Assembly: GCA_963934295.1 (NCBI GenBank)
Contig: CAWVXY010000013.1
Location: 1 to 64,000 of the forward strand
Length of the DNA stretch: 64,000 nucleotides
Direction of reading: 5' to 3'
Source of the DNA: Seribacter sp963934295
Lineage (GTDB): Bacteria > Verrucomicrobiota > Verrucomicrobiia > Opitutales > Seribacteraceae
Positions 43,336 to 51,713 of this stretch are shown here, one piece after another (position 1 is the first letter of the stretch; every line of letters begins with the position of its first letter). Made by a program: the position numbers and the translations under genes. The notes below the pieces were generated by a model that did no database searches, was not told the origin of the DNA, and worked only from the letters and a program-made list of their open reading frames with translations.

Positions 43336-44753
43336 TTTCTACCTTATCGACTCGTCTCATAAATTTATTTCCCTTACTTGGATTTGCCCTTTTGTGCCAA
43401 ATTCTTGTGGCTGAACAAACCAAGCCCAACTTTATCATTATCATAGGGGACGATGTGGGTTGGGATGCCTTCGGATGCACAGGAATGAAAGAGGCAAGAA
43501 CTCCGGCGATCGATCAGTTGGCAAACGAATCAACCATGATGACTCGTTTCTACTGCAGCGTTTCCCAATGTGCTCCCCTTCGGGCCGAGCTTTACACCGG
43601 TCTGTTCCCAATGAACAACGGCGTACTTGCCAATGCGAGGAAAGAAAAACGCACAGGGATTAAAAATATCGCCGATCATTTGAATCCGCTTGGGTACAAG
43701 GTTGGGTTGTCGGGAAAGAAACACTTTGGTTTGGGCACCGCCAAGATCGATGTGATCCCCGGATTCCCCTCCAATGCGAATGGATCGAACCAAATCCATT
43801 CATTCGATGGAGTCGAAGATTATATTTCCCAGGCAAAGAAGGAAGGAAACTCGTTTTGCGTGGTTATTGGGGCGACCCACGCTCACCATCCATGGGATCA
43901 TGGAAAAGAATCCAATTACCCTGTGGGAAAAGTAAATTTACGTCCCCACTACATTGACACACCGACCGCCCGGCAGGCGGTTGCCAAACATGCAGCCGAA
44001 GTCGAAGTTCTCGATCAACAAGTTCACGAGACCCGCGAACTGATGAAGAAGATGGACTTGGAAAAGGACACTATTCTGATTTTCCTGAGCGAGCAGGGAA
44101 TAGCCATGCCCCGGGGAAAATGGTCCCCCTACGAACACGGATCACGAGCTATTTGCCTGGCCCAGTGGAAAGGAAAAATCCTCTCACGCAAGACCGATGC
44201 CCTCGCCATGTACTGCGACATCGTTCCCACTTTGATCGACTTTGCAGGGGGAAAAAATCCCGGTCTGGACGGTAAATCACTCAGGAAATTATGGACCAGC
44301 GAGAAGATCAACAACCATCGTAAAGAAATCCTGATCTCCAATGTCCACCCATTCTGGCAAAAGGCCATTGTCACCGACTCCTACAAATTAATCTGGACCG
44401 GGCATCCGGAAAGAGAGCATATCTTCAGTAACTTCACATCTAAAAGTAAATTTTTTGCAAAACCTTGGATAGAATGGATAAAGAAGGCCGAGAATAATCA
44501 AAGAGTGGCCCGCAAAGTTAATCATATCCTTCAACCCAAAGCCTTCGAACTGTATAATATCGTGAACGATCCATACGAAATTAAAGACCTTTCCAATCTT
44601 CCCGAAAACAAGAAAAAAATCGTCACGCTCAAGGCGAAGCTCAAGAAATTAATGACCGACTGCGGGGAATCAACCACCCCTCCATTAGAAACAGCACCCA
44701 AAACTAAGAAAGATAAGGGCAAGCGACGCACAATCCAAAAAACCTCAAAGTAA
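43332..44753 (+). CDS. Secreted sulfatase with unusual CAPLR signature
   Basis: 473 residues with a signal peptide ending at LVA, residue 27. GDDVGWDAFGC (39-49) is the metal site. The signature is C80-A-P-L-R84 followed by AELYTG. It keeps the required Cys, Pro and Arg, but has Leu where Ser, Ala or Thr is usual. GATHAHHPWDHG, FLSEQGIAMPRGKWSPYEHGS and CDIVPTLIDFAGG are present, although the SDHG motif reads SEQG, so Asp-His of the metal site is changed. These differences could alter activity or maturation, so a reduced or altered function is possible. It starts inside the stop of the previous sulfatase (ATGA) and ends directly at the ATG of the next. Confidence 0.9.
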   Translation: MISTLSTRLINLFPLLGFALLCQILVAEQTKPNFIIIIGDDVGWDAFGCTGMKEARTPAIDQLANESTMMTRFYCSVSQCAPLRAELYTGLFPMNNGVLANARKEKRTGIKNIADHLNPLGYKVGLSGKKHFGLGTAKIDVIPGFPSNANGSNQIHSFDGVEDYISQAKKEGNSFCVVIGATHAHHPWDHGKESNYPVGKVNLRPHYIDTPTARQAVAKHAAEVEVLDQQVHETRELMKKMDLEKDTILIFLSEQGIAMPRGKWSPYEHGSRAICLAQWKGKILSRKTDALAMYCDIVPTLIDFAGGKNPGLDGKSLRKLWTSEKINNHRKEILISNVHPFWQKAIVTDSYKLIWTGHPEREHIFSNFTSKSKFFAKPWIEWIKKAENNQRVARKVNHILQPKAFELYNIVNDPYEIKDLSNLPENKKKIVTLKAKLKKLMTDCGESTTPPLETAPKTKKDKGKRRTIQKTSK

Positions 44754-46610
44754 ATGACCATGACTACAAAGACCCGCCTTCTAAACAAAATTGCACTTCT
44801 GGCATTTTTTGTATCTTGCACGCTCCCCTTAACCGGAAAAGTTATAAAGCCCAACATTCTCTGGATTACCAGCGAGGATAACAGTATTGAATGGATAAGT
44901 TGCTACGGAAGCAAGAATGCCAAAACTCCCAACATTGACCAGTTGGCGAAGGAAGGATTCCGTTACCTGTACTGTTTCGATAATGGTGCGGTCTGTGCCC
45001 CTACCCGTTCCTCTTGGATTACCGGGATGCATTCGATTTCCAATGGCACCCAACCCATGCGCAGCGGATTCGAAATTCCCGCCACGATCAGCTTCTACAA
45101 CGAGCTTCTGCAAAAAGCGGGCTACTTTACTAGTAACTGCTCAAAAACAGATTACAACCTACGCGGACCAAAAGGTCGCAACCCCAAAGAATTCTGGGAT
45201 TATTCCGGAAAGGAATATGCAGGAACTTGGAAACTGCGTGAAAAAGGCCAACCCTTCTTCACAGTATACAATATTGGAGAGAGTCATGAATCCAGAGCCT
45301 TTGGCGATCATAAGGACGAGTCCATCGATCCAGAGGAAATGATCCTCGCTCCCTACCATCCGGATCTTCCCGAAATGCGCAATACTTACGCCAAATATGC
45401 CAGTGCCATATCTAAAATGGATTCTTTAGTGGGGCAAGCGATCGAAAACCTCAAGCAGGACGGACTCTATGAAAATACAATCATTGTATACAACTCCGAC
45501 CACGGTGGCGTCCTTGCCCGCAGTAAAAGATTCCTCTATTCGAGCGGAATCCATTGTCCCCTGATCGTGCGCATTCCAGAAAAAATGAAAGCCCTTTACC
45601 CAAAAGGGAAAACTCCAGGATCCACCATGGATCGGATTGTAAGTTTCATCGATATGCCCAAGACCTGGGTCAGCTTGACTGGTGCTGAAATGACAGATAA
45701 TTTTCAGGGAAGAATCTTTCTTGGTCCGAACACAGAACCTGAATCCCAGTACCATTTCTCTTGGCGAGAACGTGCGGACGAACGATTCGACAATGTCCGG
45801 GTGATGCGTGATAAACAATTCGCTTATCATAAAAACTATGCTCCCTTTGCCCCCAACGGACAGTACCTTGCATACATGCACAATATGAAGGCAACGGGTG
45901 CCTGGGAACGCCATCATTTGGCCGGAAAAACCAACGCGGTGACCGGTCGTTTCTTCGAACCCCGTCCATCCGAGGAATTCTACGATAACTTTAAAGACTT
46001 TCACAATATTGACAACCAGATCGATGACCCATTGCACCAGACTAAGATTAAAGAATTAAAGAAAGAACTCCGTCGCCAACAACTCAAGTACTTTGATTCT
46101 GGTCTCATGCCCGAGGAAATGAGGAACCGGATCATAAAGGAAAAGAATACCACGGTATATGCCTTTGTACGGGACCCCAAGTTCTACCCATTAGCACAAT
46201 ATCTCGACTATTCCGACCTTGCCCTGACCCGTAAAAAGAAAAACCTCAAGACCTTCATCAAGGGACTTGCGGACGAGGATCCGGTCAAACGCTACTGGTC
46301 AGTGATTGGCTTACTGCTCCTCGAAAAACAGGCCAAACCCGCGATCCCGGAACTGAAAAAAGTCCTCGGGGATCGCGATGAAATTCCAGCTTTTGCTGCC
46401 TGGGCAATTTATAAAGCCGGGGAAAAAACATTCGCCGAGAAATGGATGCTTGAGGCCATTACCCAAAATCCGGGAAACAAGACACTGGCCAATATCTTTG
46501 ACTGGATGGGTACGGCCAGCCACTCCTTGCTCGCTAAAATTCCCAGCGATAAGCTCCCCCAAAAAGGTCTACTCAAAGATGTGATCAAACGATCAGGAGT
46601 ACAAAATTAA
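44754..46610 (+). CDS. Secreted sulfatase with C-terminal HEAT-like extension
   Basis: 618 residues. A hydrophobic export segment lies at about 11-27. The start of the domain reads NILWITSEDNSIEW, with Ser-Glu-Asp instead of the common Ala-Asp-Asp. The signature is C81-A-P-T-R85 followed by SSWITG. NSDHGGVLARSKRFLYSSGIHCPLIVR (in parts NSDHGGVLA and SGIHCPLIVR) is the second metal and substrate region. After the sulfatase core, about 490-600 forms HEAT-like helices (GLADEDPVKRYWSVIGLLLL, AIPELKKVLGDRDE, FAAWAIYKAG), as in some PVC sulfatases. The start codon follows the previous stop with no gap. It closes the operon that began at 32314, and a convergent gene starts 12 bp further on. Confidence 0.92.
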   Translation: MTMTTKTRLLNKIALLAFFVSCTLPLTGKVIKPNILWITSEDNSIEWISCYGSKNAKTPNIDQLAKEGFRYLYCFDNGAVCAPTRSSWITGMHSISNGTQPMRSGFEIPATISFYNELLQKAGYFTSNCSKTDYNLRGPKGRNPKEFWDYSGKEYAGTWKLREKGQPFFTVYNIGESHESRAFGDHKDESIDPEEMILAPYHPDLPEMRNTYAKYASAISKMDSLVGQAIENLKQDGLYENTIIVYNSDHGGVLARSKRFLYSSGIHCPLIVRIPEKMKALYPKGKTPGSTMDRIVSFIDMPKTWVSLTGAEMTDNFQGRIFLGPNTEPESQYHFSWRERADERFDNVRVMRDKQFAYHKNYAPFAPNGQYLAYMHNMKATGAWERHHLAGKTNAVTGRFFEPRPSEEFYDNFKDFHNIDNQIDDPLHQTKIKELKKELRRQQLKYFDSGLMPEEMRNRIIKEKNTTVYAFVRDPKFYPLAQYLDYSDLALTRKKKNLKTFIKGLADEDPVKRYWSVIGLLLLEKQAKPAIPELKKVLGDRDEIPAFAAWAIYKAGEKTFAEKWMLEAITQNPGNKTLANIFDWMGTASHSLLAKIPSDKLPQKGLLKDVIKRSGVQN

Positions 46611-46622
46611 AACTCTGAATGC

Positions 46623-46925
46623 TTAAAACCTGTAGAGAACGGATTTAAGATCCAACACTTTTCCCCTGAGAATGGGAATACCTTCCCGTTCGAGTAATTT
46701 AATCTTTTGGTCGATGCCATTTGCATATCCCCCCACCTTACCGTCACTGCACACCACACGGTGACAGGGGACGACGACAAGATCTCGGTTCTTAGCCATG
46801 GCCCGTCCCACTACCCGATAGGCTTGGGAGTCCAACACCCGGGCAATTTCCCGGTATGTGGTGACCTTTCCCTTAGGAATCTGCCTGAGTAATTCCAGGC
46901 ATTGAACTTCAAATTTTTTAAGCAA
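46623..46925 (-). CDS. Short O6-alkylguanine-DNA alkyltransferase (MGMT/Ogt family)
   Basis: 100 residues, only the DNA-binding and catalytic domain. IPKGKVTTYREIARVLDSQA, given as IPKGKVTTYREIA and RVLDSQA, then VVGRAMAKNRDLVVVPCHRVV (VGRAMAKN and VVPCHRVV), GKVGGYANG, and KIKLLEREG are the family motifs. C54 in PCHRV is the alkyl-acceptor Cys, so this is a true alkyltransferase and not an ATL protein, which has Trp at that place. Full-length Ogt proteins carry an N-terminal domain of about 70 residues that is absent here, but such short forms occur. It repairs O6-methylguanine in the cytoplasm. It is convergent with the sulfatase operon and does not belong to it. Confidence 0.92.
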   Translation of the reverse strand: MLKKFEVQCLELLRQIPKGKVTTYREIARVLDSQAYRVVGRAMAKNRDLVVVPCHRVVCSDGKVGGYANGIDQKIKLLEREGIPILRGKVLDLKSVLYRF

Positions 46926-47074
46926 TTTATCAGATACAAATAAAGATTTCTATCTTAGCGGTATAAATAATTAGTCTGGCAATCGAAAAATCAGATCTAA
47001 ACTCCGCAAAGATTTTAAACTTTAACATGCAGATGGAAATTGACCTGTATCCATAAACTTTGAAGTTTTAAAGG

Positions 47075-49660
47075 ATGATAAAATTCCTCACCTCTTTAAG
47101 GCTCGTTTGCCTGCTATTATTAGGGTCCTCCGTACTCGCCCAGCAGGCAGAAAAAAAACCTCCCGTTCAGGAAACCAAGGCAGCTGTAAAGAAGAAGGTT
47201 AAGACCAAGTTCTTCGGCAAGAAACCCATTCCTTTTATCAATACCGCCCTCACCTTTGCCGGTCCGATGAACAAGATCGGGCGCGATGGAATCCAGTGCG
47301 ACCTTCCGGCAGCCGTGTCCGGCAAAGACGGAAAAGCCCTGACCTCTTATTTGGAATGGGATGGCAAGACGGACCGCCTCATTTTATCCCGAGAAATAAA
47401 AAAGGGATTCCAACAAGTTTCCGGTGATGTGGCCAAGGGCGTACTGCACAAACCAGCAATTACAATCGACGGCAAAGGAACAGCGTGGATCTTTTGGAGT
47501 GAAACCCATGGGGACACGACCGTGGATCTCAAGGCAAGATCGTGGTCTGCGAGCAAGGGTTTCGGCTCTCCCCTTACCCTTGCTGACTCCGATGCGGCTG
47601 AGGCCTTTGTGGTCGCCGGAACCGACTCCAATGGACGGGTCTGGGCTTCCTGGCAATCATTTCGGGCGGGAGAAGCGGATATTTATGCCCGTTTCCTCGA
47701 TCCAAAATCCGGAAAATGGTCAAAGGAAATTGCCGTGGCTACCCAGCAGGGAGGAGATTGGGAACCGAGCATCGCCTTCGACCAAAAGGGTCAAGCCTGG
47801 ATCGTCTACGACAGTTCGCGTGGAAACGAGTTCAACCTGAACTTGGCCCGGGTGAACGATCAAGGCCAAACCAGGGAATTCGCAATTGCCCACAGTCCCA
47901 AGTACGAAGCCCGTGCATCCATCACCACCACCGCACAAGGTGATGGATTCTGGATCACCGCCGAGAGAGGAAAGGAAAAGCACGGACTCGACTACCGGGG
48001 TCATGGAAACGATACTGGAATTAATGCCAAGAAATCAGTTCTTTTCGGAAAATTCGAAAGCACAACCGGCAAGTTCACCGAGATTCCCCTGGGGCATGCA
48101 GGAAGAGCAGGTAACCCCGTTAACCGACCAGTCGTGGGAGTCGGTAAGGATGGAAACCCCTGGATCGCCTATCGCTATTTCAATCGGGCCCTTTGGCGAA
48201 TCGCCGCAACTGGCTATCGTCTTGACTCCAAGACCTGGAGCTCGAGAAGAAGAATTCCCAACAGTAGTTTCGGGCAAGACAGGACCGCCATTTTCCTACC
48301 AGCCCATGAAAAGGGTGACCTCCGCCTATGCTGGCCATCCGACGAGCGACCGAACAAGGCCCATCAAACCGCCGCGGTCTTTCTCGCCGCCCTGCCCTCT
48401 TCGACATCTCTGCCCACAGCCACCCCCGAAAAAGCAGGTAAAGCCTCAACCAAGAAGCAACTCCCACACTCGCACAAAACCCCCGAACGCCCTGCCTTCG
48501 ACCGTCATGAATGGAAGGTCGACGGACAAACCTTTGGGCTCTTTTGGGGGGATGTACATCGGCACACTGATGTCTCTAATTGCCGCACCGGGTTCGACGG
48601 ATGCATCGTCGATCATTTCCGCTATGCCTACGACTTGGCCAAGATCGACTTTCTCGGAACCTCCGATCACACCGACATTGGTAAGATCTATCATCCTTAT
48701 GAATGGTGGCACAACCAACGGATGCACGATGCCCTGCATAGCCCTGGTCGATTCAATACCGTCTATGTTTATGAGCGTGAACAGAAGTGGCCATGGGGAC
48801 ATCGTAATATCGTCTTTGCCCAGCGAGGGGGTCCTATCGTCTACATAAAACGTTCTCTCTATTTAAATTCCCCCTGGCAGGAAACGCTGCCTGTGGAAAC
48901 CAACGGGTCGGCAACCATTTCCCCCTACGAGCTCTGGGATCTGCTGAAAAAATACGGCCAACCCGTCGCCGCACTCAGTCACACCGGGGCCACCGGAATG
49001 GGAACGGACTGGACGGGGTATGAAAAATTTGACTACAGCTCGGAAAATGTGGTCGAGATTTATCAGGGTGCGCGCGTGTCCTATGAAGCGGCGGGTGCGC
49101 CCCAGCCGTCTGTGGGGTTTCGCCCGGGTACCCGTTTAAATTTTACCGGTCGGGTGGAAAACTCTTCACCGGCTCCGATCATGGACTTTGGCAAATACGC
49201 CAACGGGACTTACCAGACCGCTCTGAGTGAAGGTCTGAACCTCGGGGTCTTCGCCAGTTCGGACCATATTTCCCAGCACGCCAGTTATGGAGGGGTTTAT
49301 TGTAAGGACTTTACCCGTGAGGGAATCATCGAGGCAATGGATAACCGTCGCACCATTGCCGCCACCGATAAAATCTATCTGAATTTCACCTGTAATGATC
49401 AGCCTCTCGGATCCTTTTTAAAAACCAAGGGGGCACCCGAATTCTGGGTCAAGGTGGACGGCACCTCCGATTTCAAAAGAATCACCATAGTCCGCAACGA
49501 AAAGGACTGGAAACACTTCAATGAATTCGAGGGAAAAGTCTTTGAGAAAACCTTTAGCGATCCGAAAATGCTCGAGGGGGAAAACCGCTATTATGTCCGC
49601 GTGATTCAAAGGGACGGCAACATGGCCTGGTCCTCCCCGGTATGGGTCACAGAAAAATAA
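47075..49660 (+). CDS. Secreted DUF3604 protein with N-terminal propeller
   Basis: 861 residues with a signal peptide ending at VLA, residue 22. Residues about 50-430 contain repeated Asp-box-like strands (KGTAWIFWSETHGD, NGRVWASWQSF, KGQAWIVYDSSRG, DGNPWIAYRYF), a beta-propeller of sialidase look. After a Pro/Lys linker, residues about 485-860 are DUF3604: LFWGDVHRHTDVS (H495 and H497), DFLGTSDHTD, YEREQKWPWGHRNIVF, LSHTGATGMG, VEIYQGAR, and VFASSDHISQH. The His/Asp motifs suggest a PHP-type metal hydrolase. The substrate is unknown. The TolB-like gene starts 16 bp downstream. Compared with DUF3604 proteins of about 450-600 residues, the extra propeller is the distinguishing part. Confidence 0.88.
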   Translation: MIKFLTSLRLVCLLLLGSSVLAQQAEKKPPVQETKAAVKKKVKTKFFGKKPIPFINTALTFAGPMNKIGRDGIQCDLPAAVSGKDGKALTSYLEWDGKTDRLILSREIKKGFQQVSGDVAKGVLHKPAITIDGKGTAWIFWSETHGDTTVDLKARSWSASKGFGSPLTLADSDAAEAFVVAGTDSNGRVWASWQSFRAGEADIYARFLDPKSGKWSKEIAVATQQGGDWEPSIAFDQKGQAWIVYDSSRGNEFNLNLARVNDQGQTREFAIAHSPKYEARASITTTAQGDGFWITAERGKEKHGLDYRGHGNDTGINAKKSVLFGKFESTTGKFTEIPLGHAGRAGNPVNRPVVGVGKDGNPWIAYRYFNRALWRIAATGYRLDSKTWSSRRRIPNSSFGQDRTAIFLPAHEKGDLRLCWPSDERPNKAHQTAAVFLAALPSSTSLPTATPEKAGKASTKKQLPHSHKTPERPAFDRHEWKVDGQTFGLFWGDVHRHTDVSNCRTGFDGCIVDHFRYAYDLAKIDFLGTSDHTDIGKIYHPYEWWHNQRMHDALHSPGRFNTVYVYEREQKWPWGHRNIVFAQRGGPIVYIKRSLYLNSPWQETLPVETNGSATISPYELWDLLKKYGQPVAALSHTGATGMGTDWTGYEKFDYSSENVVEIYQGARVSYEAAGAPQPSVGFRPGTRLNFTGRVENSSPAPIMDFGKYANGTYQTALSEGLNLGVFASSDHISQHASYGGVYCKDFTREGIIEAMDNRRTIAATDKIYLNFTCNDQPLGSFLKTKGAPEFWVKVDGTSDFKRITIVRNEKDWKHFNEFEGKVFEKTFSDPKMLEGENRYYVRVIQRDGNMAWSSPVWVTEK

Positions 49661-49676
49661 ATCATATCTGTTAGTA

Positions 49677-50660
49677 ATGAAATCATTTTTGAAATTTATC
49701 CTCTCATTATTGCCGATTTTTTTAGTATCAACCGATCTGTTGGCTACAGAGTCTCAATTGCGGGAGGTTATTGTTAGTCACACGGACGAGAATAACATAC
49801 TCCAGCTTTATTATGTAAAGGAGGATGGCTCATCGAAGCGGCAAATAACCAATTCTACACATGGATGCCTCCAACCCGCAGTCTCTCCAAATGGAAGGAA
49901 AATTGTATATTTACAAATGAGCGGAGAGGGAATGAGTATTTGGGTTTCCGACATCGATGGTAATAATTCGAATGTTCTTACGAAACCAGGAAGAAATTTA
50001 ATACCCTCCTGGTTCCCTGACTCCAAACACATCGTGTGGATGAATTTCAAAGATGGAAAAGATCCGGCAGAGAATAGTCAGTTACAAATCATGAATACGG
50101 AGACCATGGAATCAAGGCAACTCTTCAGTGATCCAGAGCAAATTAAATTCAGCAATTCCATGCCTGTAGTCTCACCCAAAGGCAAGCAGGTGGCTTTTAT
50201 TTCAAATCGTCAGGGCACCTACAGAGTCTGGCTGAGCAATCTTGATGGCAGTGATGCAAAACCCATTTCACCCACATCCACTAAGCAACACGATATTCTC
50301 GAGTTGCCAATTGAACAGAAAGTCCCCGCCTGGTCACCGGATGGCAAATGGATTGCTCATTGGGAAGGAGTGGAAATGATTCATATGAGCAAATTCACGG
50401 GGATACAAAATCATCAAAAAGACAGAATGATTGGCGAGAGCTGGAATGTATGGGTGGTTCGTATTGATGGGAAAAAGAAACGAAAAGTGGGACACGGTGA
50501 CGATCCAACATGGTCTCCCGACGGATTTGTGACCCGGTCTTTCCCGGATCAAAAAAAGGGTGGACCCAAAATCATGATTGAAACTAAAAACGAATCGAAA
50601 GAATTACTGATCGTTCCTCCCCAAACTCCTCATTATGGTCGATTCGCTTGGATACCATAA
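49677..50660 (+). CDS. Exported TolB/PD40-type beta-propeller protein
   Basis: 327 residues with a signal peptide ending near LLA, residue 23. Repeats of the WD40-like PD40 kind are clear: LQPAVSPNGRKIVYLQM, WVSDIDGNNSNVL, PSWFPDSKHIVWMNF, PVVSPKGKQVAFISN, WLSNLDGSDAKPI, PAWSPDGKWIAHWEG, and DPTWSPDGFVTRSF. The arrangement is that of a six- or seven-bladed TolB-like propeller without the N-terminal TolB domain. Such proteins bind partners or sugars in the periplasm, and some act as oligogalacturonide-lyase-like enzymes. It follows the DUF3604 gene by 16 bp and is probably co-transcribed. No catalytic residues can be identified. Confidence 0.8.
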   Translation: MKSFLKFILSLLPIFLVSTDLLATESQLREVIVSHTDENNILQLYYVKEDGSSKRQITNSTHGCLQPAVSPNGRKIVYLQMSGEGMSIWVSDIDGNNSNVLTKPGRNLIPSWFPDSKHIVWMNFKDGKDPAENSQLQIMNTETMESRQLFSDPEQIKFSNSMPVVSPKGKQVAFISNRQGTYRVWLSNLDGSDAKPISPTSTKQHDILELPIEQKVPAWSPDGKWIAHWEGVEMIHMSKFTGIQNHQKDRMIGESWNVWVVRIDGKKKRKVGHGDDPTWSPDGFVTRSFPDQKKGGPKIMIETKNESKELLIVPPQTPHYGRFAWIP

Positions 50661-50750
50661 TCATCCTTACAACATTCGATTACAAAAAATTGGAATAAAA
50701 GGAGCCTTCGGTTTTCTCGGTCATTCGCTCTAGCTACACTCGGTCAAAAC

Positions 50751-51713
50751 TTAGTTCCCGAGCAGGGAAACCATCCTCTTACCCAGAGCATCCCCGATTA
50801 AAAAATAGCTTTCTGCATTTCCGAACCAATGGTGCCCGTGTCCAACATTGGGCGACTCTTCCTTCGGACGGGCAAACGGAGTGGTTCTTACAAATGAGAC
50901 TTTTCCCTTCCATTCCTTCCGCTCGCAGGCACTCCGTTGGGCCATCCTAATCATCTTCATCTTCTCACCTGCTTCTTCACCCATGTTCCCCAGTTCACCC
51001 ACAACAACGGGCAGATCCGGTTGTTTAAAATGGACTCGTAAATCCTGGACCAGATGGACTAGGTTGTTCTCGTACCCGGCAAGGGCATCCGGATCAAACA
51101 TATCATTCCAACCCTGAAACCAAATAAATCCTCCCCATTTTGGAATACGGTTCTTCAGGGTGGGAAATTCATCCCTGTAATGATCCAGGGCTTCCTTTAC
51201 TTCGAACAACATTTTTTGATAATACTCTCCTGTCTCTCCACCCGCGGAAGGGGGACGAAAGTCCTTGTGTAAACTCTTTCCACCCCACGCAGTCTTGATC
51301 AGGAGAATAGGTTCTTCAAAATAATTTCCCAGTCGATGCCCGATCTGGAGCTCCGGTCCAATATGGTGCCGGTTATTCATACTCCCATACCCAGTAAAGC
51401 CAATGCTGACTCCTCCGGTCATCACTCCCTGTTTGTTTCGGTAACGGATAAAAGCATCCTCCCGCTCAACCCATCGACCCTCACTGTCCCGCAAATGGTT
51501 AAATAGACGGGGTGTCTTAGTCTGTTCTATAATCCGTACCAAAGTACCCTTGCCTCCGTTGTAATATTTCGGATGATCCATATCCACAACCCCCTGCCCT
51601 TGCATATTGGACTGACCAGCCAATAAAAAAACATGAAATATATTACTGCCGGTTTCTTCAGCAGTTACTTGAAATATGCCCAGCAAAAAATAAAAGACAG
51701 GCAGAGCTCTCAT
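50751..51713 (-). CDS. SASA/DUF303 carbohydrate O-acetylesterase
   Basis: 320 residues with a signal peptide ending at VTA, residue 18. FHVFLLAGQSNMQGQG at 26-41 has the nucleophile S35 in GQSNM. IGPELQIGHRLG and LIKTAWGGKSLHKDFRPP are family motifs, as is GGFIWFQGWNDM near the middle. The closing HGHHWFGNAESYFLIG includes the candidate catalytic His. This SGNH-type family removes acetyl groups from sialic acids, xylan or other glycans. The DFRPPSAGGETGEYY stretch is shared with the related gene at 56041-57282, so they are paralogues. It is the last gene of the operon and overlaps the enolase gene by 4 bp. It is exported, unlike the hydroxyproline enzymes beside it. Confidence 0.9.
   Translation of the reverse strand: MRALPVFYFLLGIFQVTAEETGSNIFHVFLLAGQSNMQGQGVVDMDHPKYYNGGKGTLVRIIEQTKTPRLFNHLRDSEGRWVEREDAFIRYRNKQGVMTGGVSIGFTGYGSMNNRHHIGPELQIGHRLGNYFEEPILLIKTAWGGKSLHKDFRPPSAGGETGEYYQKMLFEVKEALDHYRDEFPTLKNRIPKWGGFIWFQGWNDMFDPDALAGYENNLVHLVQDLRVHFKQPDLPVVVGELGNMGEEAGEKMKMIRMAQRSACERKEWKGKVSFVRTTPFARPKEESPNVGHGHHWFGNAESYFLIGDALGKRMVSLLGN

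Noticed and set aside
47886..48848. 320-codon open frame within the DUF3604 gene, another frame
   Set aside because: It is a Pro/Ser/Thr-rich shadow frame without a signal peptide or any recognisable motif, and it lies fully inside a well-supported gene.
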